Below are positions 7,767 through 13,284 of a DNA stretch of 64,000 nucleotides, piece after piece. The position numbers and the translations under genes are program-made. The stretch's first letter is position 1. Each line of letters starts with the position of its first letter. Source of the stretch: Allobosea sp. (GTDB lineage: Bacteria > Pseudomonadota > Alphaproteobacteria > Rhizobiales > Kaistiaceae); contig JAFKFV010000024.1 in assembly GCA_017307955.1 (NCBI GenBank), forward strand, positions 1-64,000, in the 5' to 3' direction. The notes under the pieces were generated by a model. The model ran no database searches. It saw only the letters and a list, made by a program, of their open reading frames with translations, and was not told the DNA's origin.

Positions 7767-8251
7767 GCGTCACCCACGACCTTGAGGGCCGGTCCGCCCT
7801 TGGCCGCCGCGATGCCGAGGCGCAGCGTCGCCGCGTCACGCTCGAGCTGCCCGGCATTGCGGTCCATGATCTCGAGTTCGGCGCCGGTGAACTTGCCGTC
7901 GGCGAGCGCCGAGGCCGTCGATGCCAGCAGCTCAGATGCCGAGCGCATCATCGACGAGTAAGGTCCGAGCACGGCGGCGGCGCCGGCTTCGGGTCCCGGC
8001 TCCGAAAGCCGCCGCCCGCCGAGATCGGCCATGACCGTGGTGACGAGAGGCAGACGGCAATCGGCCTCCAGCACCAGCACGGCCGGAAGCGGAATGATGG
8101 CCTCGTCGGTGGCCGTCTGCCAGCGCGAGACCTCGGTTTTCGAGACATGCGCCAGTTCGCCGGAGCGGACCACGCCGCCGCAGGCCTGCACAAGGTCGCG
8201 CGTCGCGGATTTCACACGATGGAACCAGGCATCGGATATCGGGCGGGGCAT
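7763..8251 (-). CDS. Putative CII-like phage regulator, first gene of leftward operon
   Basis: A 162-residue protein (start MPRPISDAWFHRVKSATRDL). Residues 12-55 look like a helix-turn-helix (GELAHVSKTEVSRWQT), followed by PLPAVLVLEADCRLPLVTTV, a block typical of phage CII-type regulators of alphaproteobacteria. ATG at 8251 has GGAG nine bases upstream; longer in-frame starts would run through the twin operators. As the first gene of an operon of more than 8 kb, lying 21 bp from two palindromic sites, it is a natural candidate to control that operon. Its membership of the CII family is moderately sure. Confidence 0.7.
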   Translation of the reverse strand: MPRPISDAWFHRVKSATRDLVQACGGVVRSGELAHVSKTEVSRWQTATDEAIIPLPAVLVLEADCRLPLVTTVMADLGGRRLSEPGPEAGAAAVLGPYSSMMRSASELLASTASALADGKFTGAELEIMDRNAGQLERDAATLRLGIAAAKGGPALKVVGDA

Positions 8252-8271
8252 ATCGGTTCTCCGGACAAGGC

Positions 8272-8316
8272 TTTCCCGTTCCGGGAAATCGCGGCTGCGT
8301 TTCCCGTCGTGGGAAC
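8272..8316. promoter_or_regulatory. Twin palindromic operators before the leftward operon
   Basis: Two related sites: TTTCCCGTTCCGGGAAA (8272-8288, perfect 7-3-7 palindrome) and TTTCCCGTCGTGGGAAC (8300-8316). Their centres are 28 bp apart, on roughly the same face of the helix. They sit between the CII-like gene (start 8251, leftward) and the divergent gene starting at 8394, so one regulator bound as two dimers could control both directions. The binding protein is not known; the CII-like product is the nearest candidate. Confidence 0.65.
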
Positions 8317-8393
8317 GGGGATGGGCTGTCAGTTTGCGTCGCAGCGAAGGGCTCGGTGCCGCTTCGCCCATGCACTCACGGGGGACCGCGCAG

Positions 8394-8804
8394 ATGAACG
8401 ATCACGAAAAGGCCGGGCGGCGCAGTCAGGTGACGCCGCCCGGCAAGGTCAGGGAGGAAACGACCGATGAGGTCGGCAGTCACGCGCCCGCAGGGAGTGG
8501 GCGCGCTTCTCTGACCGGCCGAAGCCGGAAGGGGATCGAGGCCTTCGGCGCCGACGACGGCGGCGCTGCCGAGCGCTTGCGGGCGACGCTGGTCATGGCG
8601 GGAATCGCCCGGGCCTATGCCGGCATGGCCGAAGCGGCCCGCGCGATGGGCGCCACGAATGACAAGCTCGCCGCCGTCGAGCTGGCGGCGGTCGCGAGCA
8701 TCTCGCGCGGCGCTGCGAATGCCGGCGCCGACGAGGCGACGGCGGCGGTCTATCGCAGCGCCGCCGATCGGCTGGCACGCTTCCTCGCCGAGGCCCGGGC
8801 GTGA
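8394..8804 (+). CDS. Hypothetical prophage protein, alanine-rich helical
   Basis: A 136-residue protein transcribed away from the leftward operon. ATG at 8394 follows GGGGGACC. The first 50 residues are polar and likely disordered; residues 60-135 are alanine-rich amphipathic helices (AGMAEAARAMGATNDKLAAV). No family is recognised. It is followed directly by the first copy of the duplicated structured cassette, and may share a transcript with it. Confidence 0.6.
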   Translation: MNDHEKAGRRSQVTPPGKVREETTDEVGSHAPAGSGRASLTGRSRKGIEAFGADDGGAAERLRATLVMAGIARAYAGMAEAARAMGATNDKLAAVELAAVASISRGAANAGADEATAAVYRSAADRLARFLAEARA

Positions 8805-8812
8805 ACGGTCCA

Positions 8813-9131
8813 CTCGACCGCCGCGCGAATCGGCGCGATCATGCAAGCGGGTCGCCACCGGCCCAGATGCTTCCCGGCAGCCGACAGGCTGTGCTCGACG
8901 CGGGCAACGGCCCTGTATCCGGCAGGGCTGGAGCGGCGAGCTCGTCTCGCCTGGGAAGCATATGGAGGTCTCGACATGCAAGTGTCGAAACCGAGAGTGC
9001 GCGTGCGGGCCTATCGGAGGTTCCGTTTCCGCCGCTGGGAGCAGGTACGCGCCCATTGGCGAAGGCATCCCGATCAGCTCGCATTCGCGTTCTGACGCGG
9101 GGGGCAACCCCGCGTGCCGGTGGCAACCCGC
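8813..9131 (+). repeat. Structured cassette, copy A (inverted-repeat bounded)
   Basis: The first of two copies exactly 432 bp apart. The core (8847-9131) is bounded by GCGGGTCGCCACCGGC (8847-8862) and GCCGGTGGCAACCCGC (9116-9131), complementary with one mismatch. Inside are hairpins at 8877-8892, 8910-8928 and 8935-8951, then a GGAG ribosome site, a 39-codon gene (8976-9095), and a hairpin starting on the last base of the stop (9095-9115, 8-bp stem). Between copies the third and fourth stems change in sequence but remain paired. This supports an RNA structure; the function is unknown. Confidence 0.7.
8976..9095 (+). CDS. Arg-rich 39-residue protein, copy A
   Basis: Encodes MQVSKPRVRVRAYRRFRFRR and 19 more residues, ending QLAFAF. 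ATG at 8976 has TATGGAGGT at good spacing, and the paralogous gene at 9408 keeps the same GGAGGT and length. The two proteins share VRVRAY, a central basic patch, AH and a Q-L-x-FAF tail. An in-frame ATG at 8841 would give 84 residues but lacks a ribosome site. The strong positive charge suggests RNA or DNA binding, possibly of its own structured leader (inference). Confidence 0.6.
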   Translation: MQVSKPRVRVRAYRRFRFRRWEQVRAHWRRHPDQLAFAF

Positions 9132-9204
9132 CCCTCCCTCTCCCCTTGTGGGAGAGGGCGCCGCTCTTCCCCCTCTCCCCATGGGAGAGGGCTGGGGTGA
9201 GGGC
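9132..9204. repeat. REP-like pair between the two cassettes
   Basis: Two REP palindromes in tandem: CCCTCTCCC-5-GGGAGAGGG at 9136-9158 and CCCTCTCCC-3-GGGAGAGGG at 9171-9191, the second followed by GCTGGGGTGAGGG. The type is the same as at 3815-3837. They occupy most of the spacer between cassette copies A and B and could stabilise the upstream transcript or end it. Confidence 0.85.
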
Positions 9205-9244
9205 CTTGCCGAGGCCATGCCGAGGCGCGGGTATGAGCCAATGC

Positions 9245-9566
9245 CTCGACCGCCCCGCGAATCGGCGCGATCATGCAAGCGGGTCGCCACCGGCCCTTGA
9301 GACGTCCGGCAGCCGTCCGGCTGCGCCCACCGCGGGGAACGGCCCTGTATCTGGCAGGGCTGGGGCAGCGGCACCACGCCGCTTGGAAGTCGCAAGGAGG
9401 TTTCGCCGTGAGAACGTCGAAACGGCTTGTGCGCGTTCGGGCCTATGTCCGGCGTCGCTTCGGTCGGATGGAGCACGTCTGTGCCCATTTCCGAAGCTGG
9501 CCGGGCCAGCTCGAATTCGCCTTCTAGGACGGGCGTCGCAAACCCGTCCCGCCGGTGGCGACCCGC
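9245..9566 (+). repeat. Structured cassette, copy B (inverted-repeat bounded)
   Basis: The second copy. The boundary repeats GCGGGTCGCCACCGGC (9279-9294) and GCCGGTGGCGACCCGC (9551-9566) are perfect reverse complements. Hairpins lie at 9309-9324, 9342-9360 and 9367-9383, each exactly 432 bp from its partner in copy A, followed by AAGGAGG, a GTG-started 39-codon gene (9408-9527) and a 7-bp stem at 9527-9549. The similarity with copy A also covers 34 bp upstream of the inverted repeat. Confidence 0.7.
9408..9527 (+). CDS. Arg-rich 39-residue protein, copy B
   Basis: A paralogue of the gene at 8976, with GTG start and a near-consensus AAGGAGG. It begins MRTSKRLVRVRAYVRRRFGR and ends QLEFAF. It diverges from copy A at about half of its positions but keeps length, VRVRAY and the FAF tail, so the coding frame looks selected. 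It lies inside the second structured cassette, 77 bp before the coiled-coil gene at 9607. Its function is unknown. Confidence 0.6.
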   Translation: MRTSKRLVRVRAYVRRRFGRMEHVCAHFRSWPGQLEFAF

Positions 9567-9606
9567 ATCGCGGCCGATGGGCGGCCGCGAAGGGATGGAG
9601 AGTGCC

Positions 9607-10041
9607 ATGGACGAAGCTGCCGCGCTGCGAAAGCGCGTCGAGACCCTGGAAGCGATGGTCAAGGCCATCAGGCTCGACGTCGACATGCATGAGGGCGACA
9701 TCGACCGGCTCGACGAGGCGGCGCTGCGCCTCTCCGAGGAGCTGGCCGAGACGAGTGAACGCTCCCTCAACGACAGCGAGGAAGCCTTCGAGCGGCTGCG
9801 CCTCTCCGACCACGCCATGGCGGCGCTCGCCCTCGCTTTCGCAAAGACCCTCGCCGACATCGCGGGCTGGAGCGACGACGACATCACGCGCTTCCTTCTG
9901 CGCCGCTCTGATGAAGCGCAGGCGTCGGCCGGGGAGATTGCGCCGGAAGAGGATCCGACGATGGCGCACCTGGTTCGCGCCTATCGGGATTGTGCTGCGA
10001 GACTGCAACCCCACGCGGTACTCGTGGAAGATGGCAGTTGA
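9607..10041 (+). CDS. Coiled-coil hypothetical prophage protein
   Basis: A 144-residue protein. Residues 1-60 form a heptad coiled coil (RKRVETLEAMVKAIRLDVDM) of the kind found in small phage scaffolding or regulatory proteins. The remainder is helical with a polar end. ATG at 9607 has GGAG seven bases before it; ATG at 9595 is possible. Its last 158 bp overlap the tail of a convergent gene on the other strand (9884-10231), so one of the two 3' ends may not be translated as drawn. Confidence 0.6.
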   Translation: MDEAAALRKRVETLEAMVKAIRLDVDMHEGDIDRLDEAALRLSEELAETSERSLNDSEEAFERLRLSDHAMAALALAFAKTLADIAGWSDDDITRFLLRRSDEAQASAGEIAPEEDPTMAHLVRAYRDCAARLQPHAVLVEDGS

Positions 10042-10231
10042 GGAGATAACTGCCGGGCGACGGTGCGAATCGCCGCCCCTTGACCTTGAGGCCCTCGAAG
10101 AAGGCGTCGATCCCGGCGATGGCCGCGGCGCGCTGGGCGTCGGAGAGCAGCGTCCACTGGCGCGTCGCGAACGCCTCGTGATGCGCGGCAAAGCCGGGGT
10201 ACCGGCTCTTGAAAGTCTCGAAATCGCTCAT
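9884..10231 (-). CDS. Hypothetical prophage protein, N-terminus duplicated nearby
   Basis: Up to 115 residues. The first 65 (start MSDFETFKSRYPGFAAHHEA, then SDAQRAAAIAGIDAFFEG) are convincing; the tail after GSYLLN is low in similarity to anything and overlaps the convergent gene at 9607, so the ancestral end may have been lost. The first 22 residues are almost identical to those of the small gene at 10496-10615, showing a local duplication. It overlaps the zinc-ribbon gene stop by ATGA. No function is known. Confidence 0.55.
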   Translation of the reverse strand: MSDFETFKSRYPGFAAHHEAFATRQWTLLSDAQRAAAIAGIDAFFEGLKVKGRRFAPSPGSYLLNCHLPRVPRGVAVSQHNPDRREPGAPSSDPLPAQSPRPTPALHQSGAEGSA

Positions 10232-10503
10232 TCGGCGGCCTCGCGCGGCAGGAGTTCGAACCGGCCGTCATCGCGGCGGCGCATGACGGCGGAAAGCGAG
10301 AAGTCCGGATGCGCGGCGAAGTCGAAAGCGTTGCCGAGGAAGGTCAGCTCGTCGAACTCCGCGATGGTCGCGACCCCGGTCGCCCTATTGGCATCAAGCA
10401 CGACATGACGATCCCAGCCGTCGCCGACGGCCATGATCCGAAGATCGAGCAGCGAGAACGAACGCCCGCAATCCGGGCAGCAGCCATAGAAGGAATTAGC
10501 CAT
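10228..10503 (-). CDS. Hypothetical protein with CxxC zinc-ribbon start
   Basis: A 91-residue protein that starts MANSFYGCCPDCGRSFSLLD, a single C-x2-C knuckle (with an extra Cys), followed by a beta-rich stretch (DRHVVLDANRATGVATIAEF). It overlaps both neighbours in the short operon that follows the cro-like gene. One knuckle alone does not prove zinc binding. The function is unknown. Confidence 0.65.
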   Translation of the reverse strand: MANSFYGCCPDCGRSFSLLDLRIMAVGDGWDRHVVLDANRATGVATIAEFDELTFLGNAFDFAAHPDFSLSAVMRRRDDGRFELLPREAAE

Positions 10504-10615
10504 GCCGCACCTCGGAAATCTGGAAGGAACCGCGACGCTGCTGGCGCGCGGCGAACGCCTCGTGATGCGCTGCAAAGCCGGGATAGCGGCTCTTGAAGGT
10601 TTCGAAGTCGGTCAT
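10496..10615 (-). CDS. Truncated paralogue: 39-residue MTDFETF protein
   Basis: Encodes MTDFETFKSRYPGFAAHHEA, then FAARQQRRGSFQISEVRHG and a TAA stop. Its first 22 residues match the start of the 9884-10231 product with two changes; the rest does not. The ATG at 10615 overlaps the cro-like stop (ATGA) and has GGAGG upstream. It is probably a remnant of a tandem duplication into which the zinc-ribbon gene was placed, or a small regulator on its own account. The evidence favours translation, not function. Confidence 0.5.
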   Translation of the reverse strand: MTDFETFKSRYPGFAAHHEAFAARQQRRGSFQISEVRHG

Positions 10616-10815
10616 TCCGCAGCCTCCGTTGCCTCGAGAAAGTCTCGATAGCTGACCTGCCCATCCGTGACCTGACGGATTCGCGACATCACGGCCGGGC
10701 GCGGGAGCCGCGCTCCGTTCGCGTACCGGGTCACCGCGCCCTGTGACACGCCAATCCGCTCAGCGAACGCCGAGTGCGTGATCTTCTGGGCCTCGAGATA
10801 GTCGGACAGTTTCAT
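10612..10815 (-). CDS. Cro-like XRE-family repressor
   Basis: A 67-residue protein (start MKLSDYLEAQKITHSAFAER) with a complete helix-turn-helix, AFAERIGVSQGAVTRYANG, typical of Cro and YdaS-type phage repressors. It is divergent from the LexA-like repressor gene, with the first operator (10828-10840) 13 bp upstream of its start. It heads a small leftward set of genes (10615 to 9884). This is the standard lytic-side switch protein by arrangement. Its operator preference is not readable from sequence alone. Confidence 0.85.
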   Translation of the reverse strand: MKLSDYLEAQKITHSAFAERIGVSQGAVTRYANGARLPRPAVMSRIRQVTDGQVSYRDFLEATEAAE

Positions 10816-10827
10816 GATGGCCGAACA

Positions 10828-10910
10828 TGCCGAATTGGCATTACTTGCGCAAGCGAAAAATGCCAACCTGAACTTAGCTATGCCACACCGGTTGCAATAC
10901 CGTTTTGGCA
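10828..10910. promoter_or_regulatory. Switch-region operators between cro-like and repressor genes
   Basis: The intergenic region carries TGCCGAATTGGCA (10828-10840, palindrome with one mismatch) and half-sites TGCCAA (10861), TGCCAC (10881) and TTGGCA (10905-10910, which ends on the repressor start codon). A perfect version, TGCCAAATTGGCA, occurs at 11690-11702. Their shared core and placement between divergent regulators mark them as repressor and Cro binding sites. I cannot place the two promoters with confidence. Confidence 0.7.
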
Positions 10911-11677
10911 TGAGCAGGATGAAGGACCTTCGAGAGAGGCGCGGACTGACGCAGGCCCAACTGGGCGAGGCGGTCGGGACGTCGCAGGCGCAGATCGCCA
11001 AGCTCGAAAGCGGCAAGCGAGCTCTCAGCAAAGGTTGGGCTCAGAGGCTATCCGGGCCTCTTGGAGTGAAGCCGCAGGAGCTATTGTTCGGCGAAGGGCC
11101 CGACGAGACCATTCCGGAGGACTATGTCCGTGTTCCTGCAGGGGAGGAGTTCCCGCCCGACCCTGACTTTGATCAATTGCCGACGATCGGCAATGAAACA
11201 GGGCGTCAAGGAATCCCAAAGAACGGCATCGCCGAGGTAAGCGTGACCGCCGGACTAGGCGCCGGCGGCATCACGATGATCTCTGAGGCGACGTCGCCAC
11301 GAGGCGCCCGATTCGCCGCTGAAGTTATCCGCGACTATTGGGTGCTACCCGCATGGATGCTGGCCCGGCTGGGCGTGAAGCCGGAGCACGCTGCGGCATT
11401 CCCAATGCAGGGCGACTCGATGGAACCTACGCTCATGGCGGGCGAGGTCGGCTTCATCGATCTACGCCACCGCGTGCCGTCGCCGCCTGGCATCTATGCG
11501 CTCGCCGATCAGTTCGGCGGCGTCATGTTCAAGCGGCTTGAGGTCGTCTCCAAGCCAAGCGACGACGAGGTCCTCGTCAGTGTCGGCTCGGACAACCCCC
11601 GACACGCCGCGCGGGTTCTGCCGCTCGCGGAAGTCTACGTCCTTGGCCGCTACATCGGAAAGTTCTCGGCCAACTGA
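10910..11677 (+). CDS. LexA/CI-like prophage repressor (XRE HTH + S24 peptidase)
   Basis: A 255-residue repressor. Residues 5-60 are an XRE helix-turn-helix (LRERRGLTQAQLGEAVGTSQ); residues 105-250 are an S24/LexA peptidase-like domain with nucleophile Ser170 in GDSMEPTL and general-base Lys208 in FKRL. An Ala-Gly bond around 114-119 could be the autocleavage site, so RecA-induced self-cleavage and prophage induction are expected. ATG at 10910 overlaps an operator half-site and lacks a Shine-Dalgarno sequence, suggesting leaderless or weak translation; ATG at 10919 is an alternative. Confidence 0.88.
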   Translation: MSRMKDLRERRGLTQAQLGEAVGTSQAQIAKLESGKRALSKGWAQRLSGPLGVKPQELLFGEGPDETIPEDYVRVPAGEEFPPDPDFDQLPTIGNETGRQGIPKNGIAEVSVTAGLGAGGITMISEATSPRGARFAAEVIRDYWVLPAWMLARLGVKPEHAAAFPMQGDSMEPTLMAGEVGFIDLRHRVPSPPGIYALADQFGGVMFKRLEVVSKPSDDEVLVSVGSDNPRHAARVLPLAEVYVLGRYIGKFSAN

Positions 11678-11689
11678 CTTTCGCATTCA

Positions 11690-11732
11690 TGCCAAATTGG
11701 CATTGACATAACATTCCGATTTGGACTTTTAT
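11690..11732 (+). promoter_or_regulatory. Operator and promoter of the rightward operon
   Basis: A perfect palindrome TGCCAAATTGGCA (11690-11702) abuts TTGACA (11703-11708), an exact -35 hexamer. At 18-bp spacing stands TTTTAT (11727-11732), a fair -10. The first gene downstream begins at 11836. Repressor bound at the palindrome would block this promoter directly. This is the cleanest promoter in the prophage. Confidence 0.65.
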
Positions 11733-11835
11733 GATCCCACTCGACGCGGTCGGTGGGGTCCAATCCCGGACAGCTTCCCCCAGCGCAGCCCTCGGCCGCG
11801 TCGAGCTCTCTTCACCCGCTCGACGGAGGCCCCGC

Positions 11836-12108
11836 ATGCGCCGCAGCAATCACGAGATCGATCCCTTCGCCGGCTTCAAGGCCCTGCCGCCCTTGAGGCA
11901 GCTGACGCCCGTCGACAAGGCGCGGATGACCGGCAAGCCCGGGCCGATGGTCGCGCTGATGGCCCGCATCATGATCGAGAAGCGCTCGCTGAAAGGCGAC
12001 TGCACGGATCTCGACTTGAAGATGGCCGGCTTCAGGCAGGCCGAGATCGACACCCACGGCATGGAAGCCCGCCAGGCGGCGCTCCGCCTCGTCCACGAGG
12101 CGGCCTGA
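11836..12108 (+). CDS. Hypothetical prophage protein
   Basis: A 90-residue protein, first in the rightward operon (start MRRSNHEIDPFAGFKALPPL). It is helical and basic, with no motif that I recognise. ATG at 11836 follows GGAG; an in-frame ATG at 11731 is possible but overlaps the promoter -10 region. It lies directly downstream of the repressor-controlled promoter, so it should be expressed early on induction. Confidence 0.6.
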   Translation: MRRSNHEIDPFAGFKALPPLRQLTPVDKARMTGKPGPMVALMARIMIEKRSLKGDCTDLDLKMAGFRQAEIDTHGMEARQAALRLVHEAA

Positions 12109-12195
12109 CCTCCCGGACCGTCTCGCAGTCGCCGCCACGCCCTCCCCGTGGCGGCGATCACCGGACGATCCTGTCCGAAACCGAAAGGTCAATCC

Positions 12196-12447
12196 ATGAG
12201 CAAACTGCAGATTGCCGTGCTCGATCGGGGCTTCGTCTATGTCGGCAAGGTGAGCCGGCAGGGCGACGACCTCGTGATCGAGGACGCGAAGAACGTCCGC
12301 CGCTGGGGCACCGAGCGCGGCCTCGGCCAGCTGGCGAGCGAAGGCCCGCAGCCGAACACGCGGCTCGACCCGACGCCGCTCATCACCGCGCCGCTCAAGT
12401 CGCTCATCTACCTGATCGACTGCGAGCCGTCGAAATGGGCGGCCTAG
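12196..12447 (+). CDS. Hypothetical prophage protein, beta-rich
   Basis: An 83-residue protein (start MSKLQIAVLDRGFVYVGKVS) with alternating hydrophobic residues consistent with a small beta-barrel, and a motif RRWGTERGLGQLA that recurs in phage proteins of unknown role. The ORF ends at 12447, overlapping the start of the GYGDG-repeat gene. No catalytic residues are evident. Confidence 0.65.
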   Translation: MSKLQIAVLDRGFVYVGKVSRQGDDLVIEDAKNVRRWGTERGLGQLASEGPQPNTRLDPTPLITAPLKSLIYLIDCEPSKWAA

Positions 12448-12746
12448 GCGGGCAGTCGGAGGCGGCTTCGGCCGAGCGGGTACCCATCCCCGCCACGACA
12501 TCTTCCAGCAACCGGGTCCTCACGCTCAGCGGCTACGGCGACGGCGACGGCTACGGCGACGGCGACGGCTACGGCGACGGCGACGGCTACGGCGACGGCT
12601 ACGGCGACGGCGACGGCGACGGCTACGGCTACGGCTACGGCGACGGCTACGGCGACGGCTACGGCGACGGCTACGGCGACGGCTACGGCGACGGCTACGG
12701 CTACGGCGACGGCGACGGCGACGGCGGCGGCTACGGCGACGGCTGA
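12435..12746 (+). CDS. GYGDG-repeat protein
   Basis: A 103-residue protein. After about 30 ordinary residues (ending NRVLTLSG) it consists of 71 residues that alternate glycine with tyrosine or aspartate (GYGDGDGYGDG). Small GYGDG-type proteins of this kind recur in temperate phages and have no known function; the composition suggests a disordered or phase-separating chain. The start at 12435 overlaps the preceding gene by 13 bp and has only a weak ribosome site. The repeat DNA may be length-variable. Confidence 0.55.
   Translation: MGGLGGQSEAASAERVPIPATTSSSNRVLTLSGYGDGDGYGDGDGYGDGDGYGDGYGDGDGDGYGYGYGDGYGDGYGDGYGDGYGDGYGYGDGDGDGGGYGDG
12531..12743 (+). repeat. Hexanucleotide (GGCTAC/GGCGAC) tandem repeat
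   Basis: About 213 bp built from GGCTAC and GGCGAC hexamers in irregular order, all in the frame of the GYGDG gene. Slippage in units of six would keep the frame and change only protein length. The opposite strand gives an Ala-Val repeat frame, which is an artefact. Confidence 0.9.
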
Positions 12747-12812
12747 AGACGCCGGGGCGCGCGTCCGCGCGCGCCCCATCCTGCGCCAATCATCGGATCG
12801 GAGATCCTCATC

Positions 12813-13028
12813 ATGCAGGAACACCACAAGGAGCATCCCCTCGACACGGCCCGCCGTCTCGGCGTGGTCGCCGACGTGATGCTGAGCGACATGCGCCGGC
12901 TGATCGACAAAAGGCCGCGCCTGATCGTCGACGACGCCGCCATGGCCGCCGCCCTGCGCGGCCTCGGCTACACCCCCGGCGAGGTCGACGCCCGCCTGAA
13001 CTTCGGAGCGAGGGCGGAGCATGTCTGA
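12813..13028 (+). CDS. Hypothetical prophage protein
   Basis: A 71-residue helical protein (start MQEHHKEHPLDTARRLGVVA) that ends in a helix-turn-helix-like stretch, AAALRGLGYTPGEVDARL. It overlaps the next gene by 8 bp, and the genes are likely to be co-translated. No family is recognised. Confidence 0.6.
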   Translation: MQEHHKEHPLDTARRLGVVADVMLSDMRRLIDKRPRLIVDDAAMAAALRGLGYTPGEVDARLNFGARAEHV

Positions 13029-13284
13029 GAACACCCCAGCGCTTCGTCTCGCCCTTCGGGTCGAGGGCCATTGGTGGAACGCCTACGTGGCGCCAATGGA
13101 CACGATGAAGGGCGCCTTTCTTATCGGGGCGATCCCCATCGCCTCGGCGAAAGCGAGCAACGAGATCAAGAACGACTTCATGGCCCTGATGCGCAAGGTC
13201 ATGGAGGCCGGCTTGCCCGGCGGCATCGCCGAATGGAACAGCCCCACGCGGGCGCCGGAGAGTGAGCGAAGCGGCCATGGTTGA
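13021..13284 (+). CDS. Hypothetical prophage protein
   Basis: An 87-residue protein (start MSENTPALRLALRVEGHWWN). The first half is beta-rich, the second a polar helix (ASAKASNEIKNDFMALMRKV). It sits in the overlapping chain of small rightward genes. Nothing identifies its role. Confidence 0.6.
   Translation: MSENTPALRLALRVEGHWWNAYVAPMDTMKGAFLIGAIPIASAKASNEIKNDFMALMRKVMEAGLPGGIAEWNSPTRAPESERSGHG

Noticed and set aside
8841..9095. 84-codon frame starting at 8841 (and its equivalent at 9273)
   Set aside because: The in-frame upstream ATGs lack Shine-Dalgarno sites and most of the upstream residues are not conserved between copies, while the stems are. The 39-codon starts with GGAGG are preferred, but the longer frame is not fully excluded.
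8801..10408. A long plus-strand frame across both structured cassettes
   Set aside because: It has no ribosome site, its protein is Arg/Pro-rich and shows no domain, and it conflicts with well-supported small genes in other frames.
12444..13034. Minus-strand Ala-Val repeat frame
   Set aside because: It is the complement of the GYGDG hexamer repeat and has no start context or homology.
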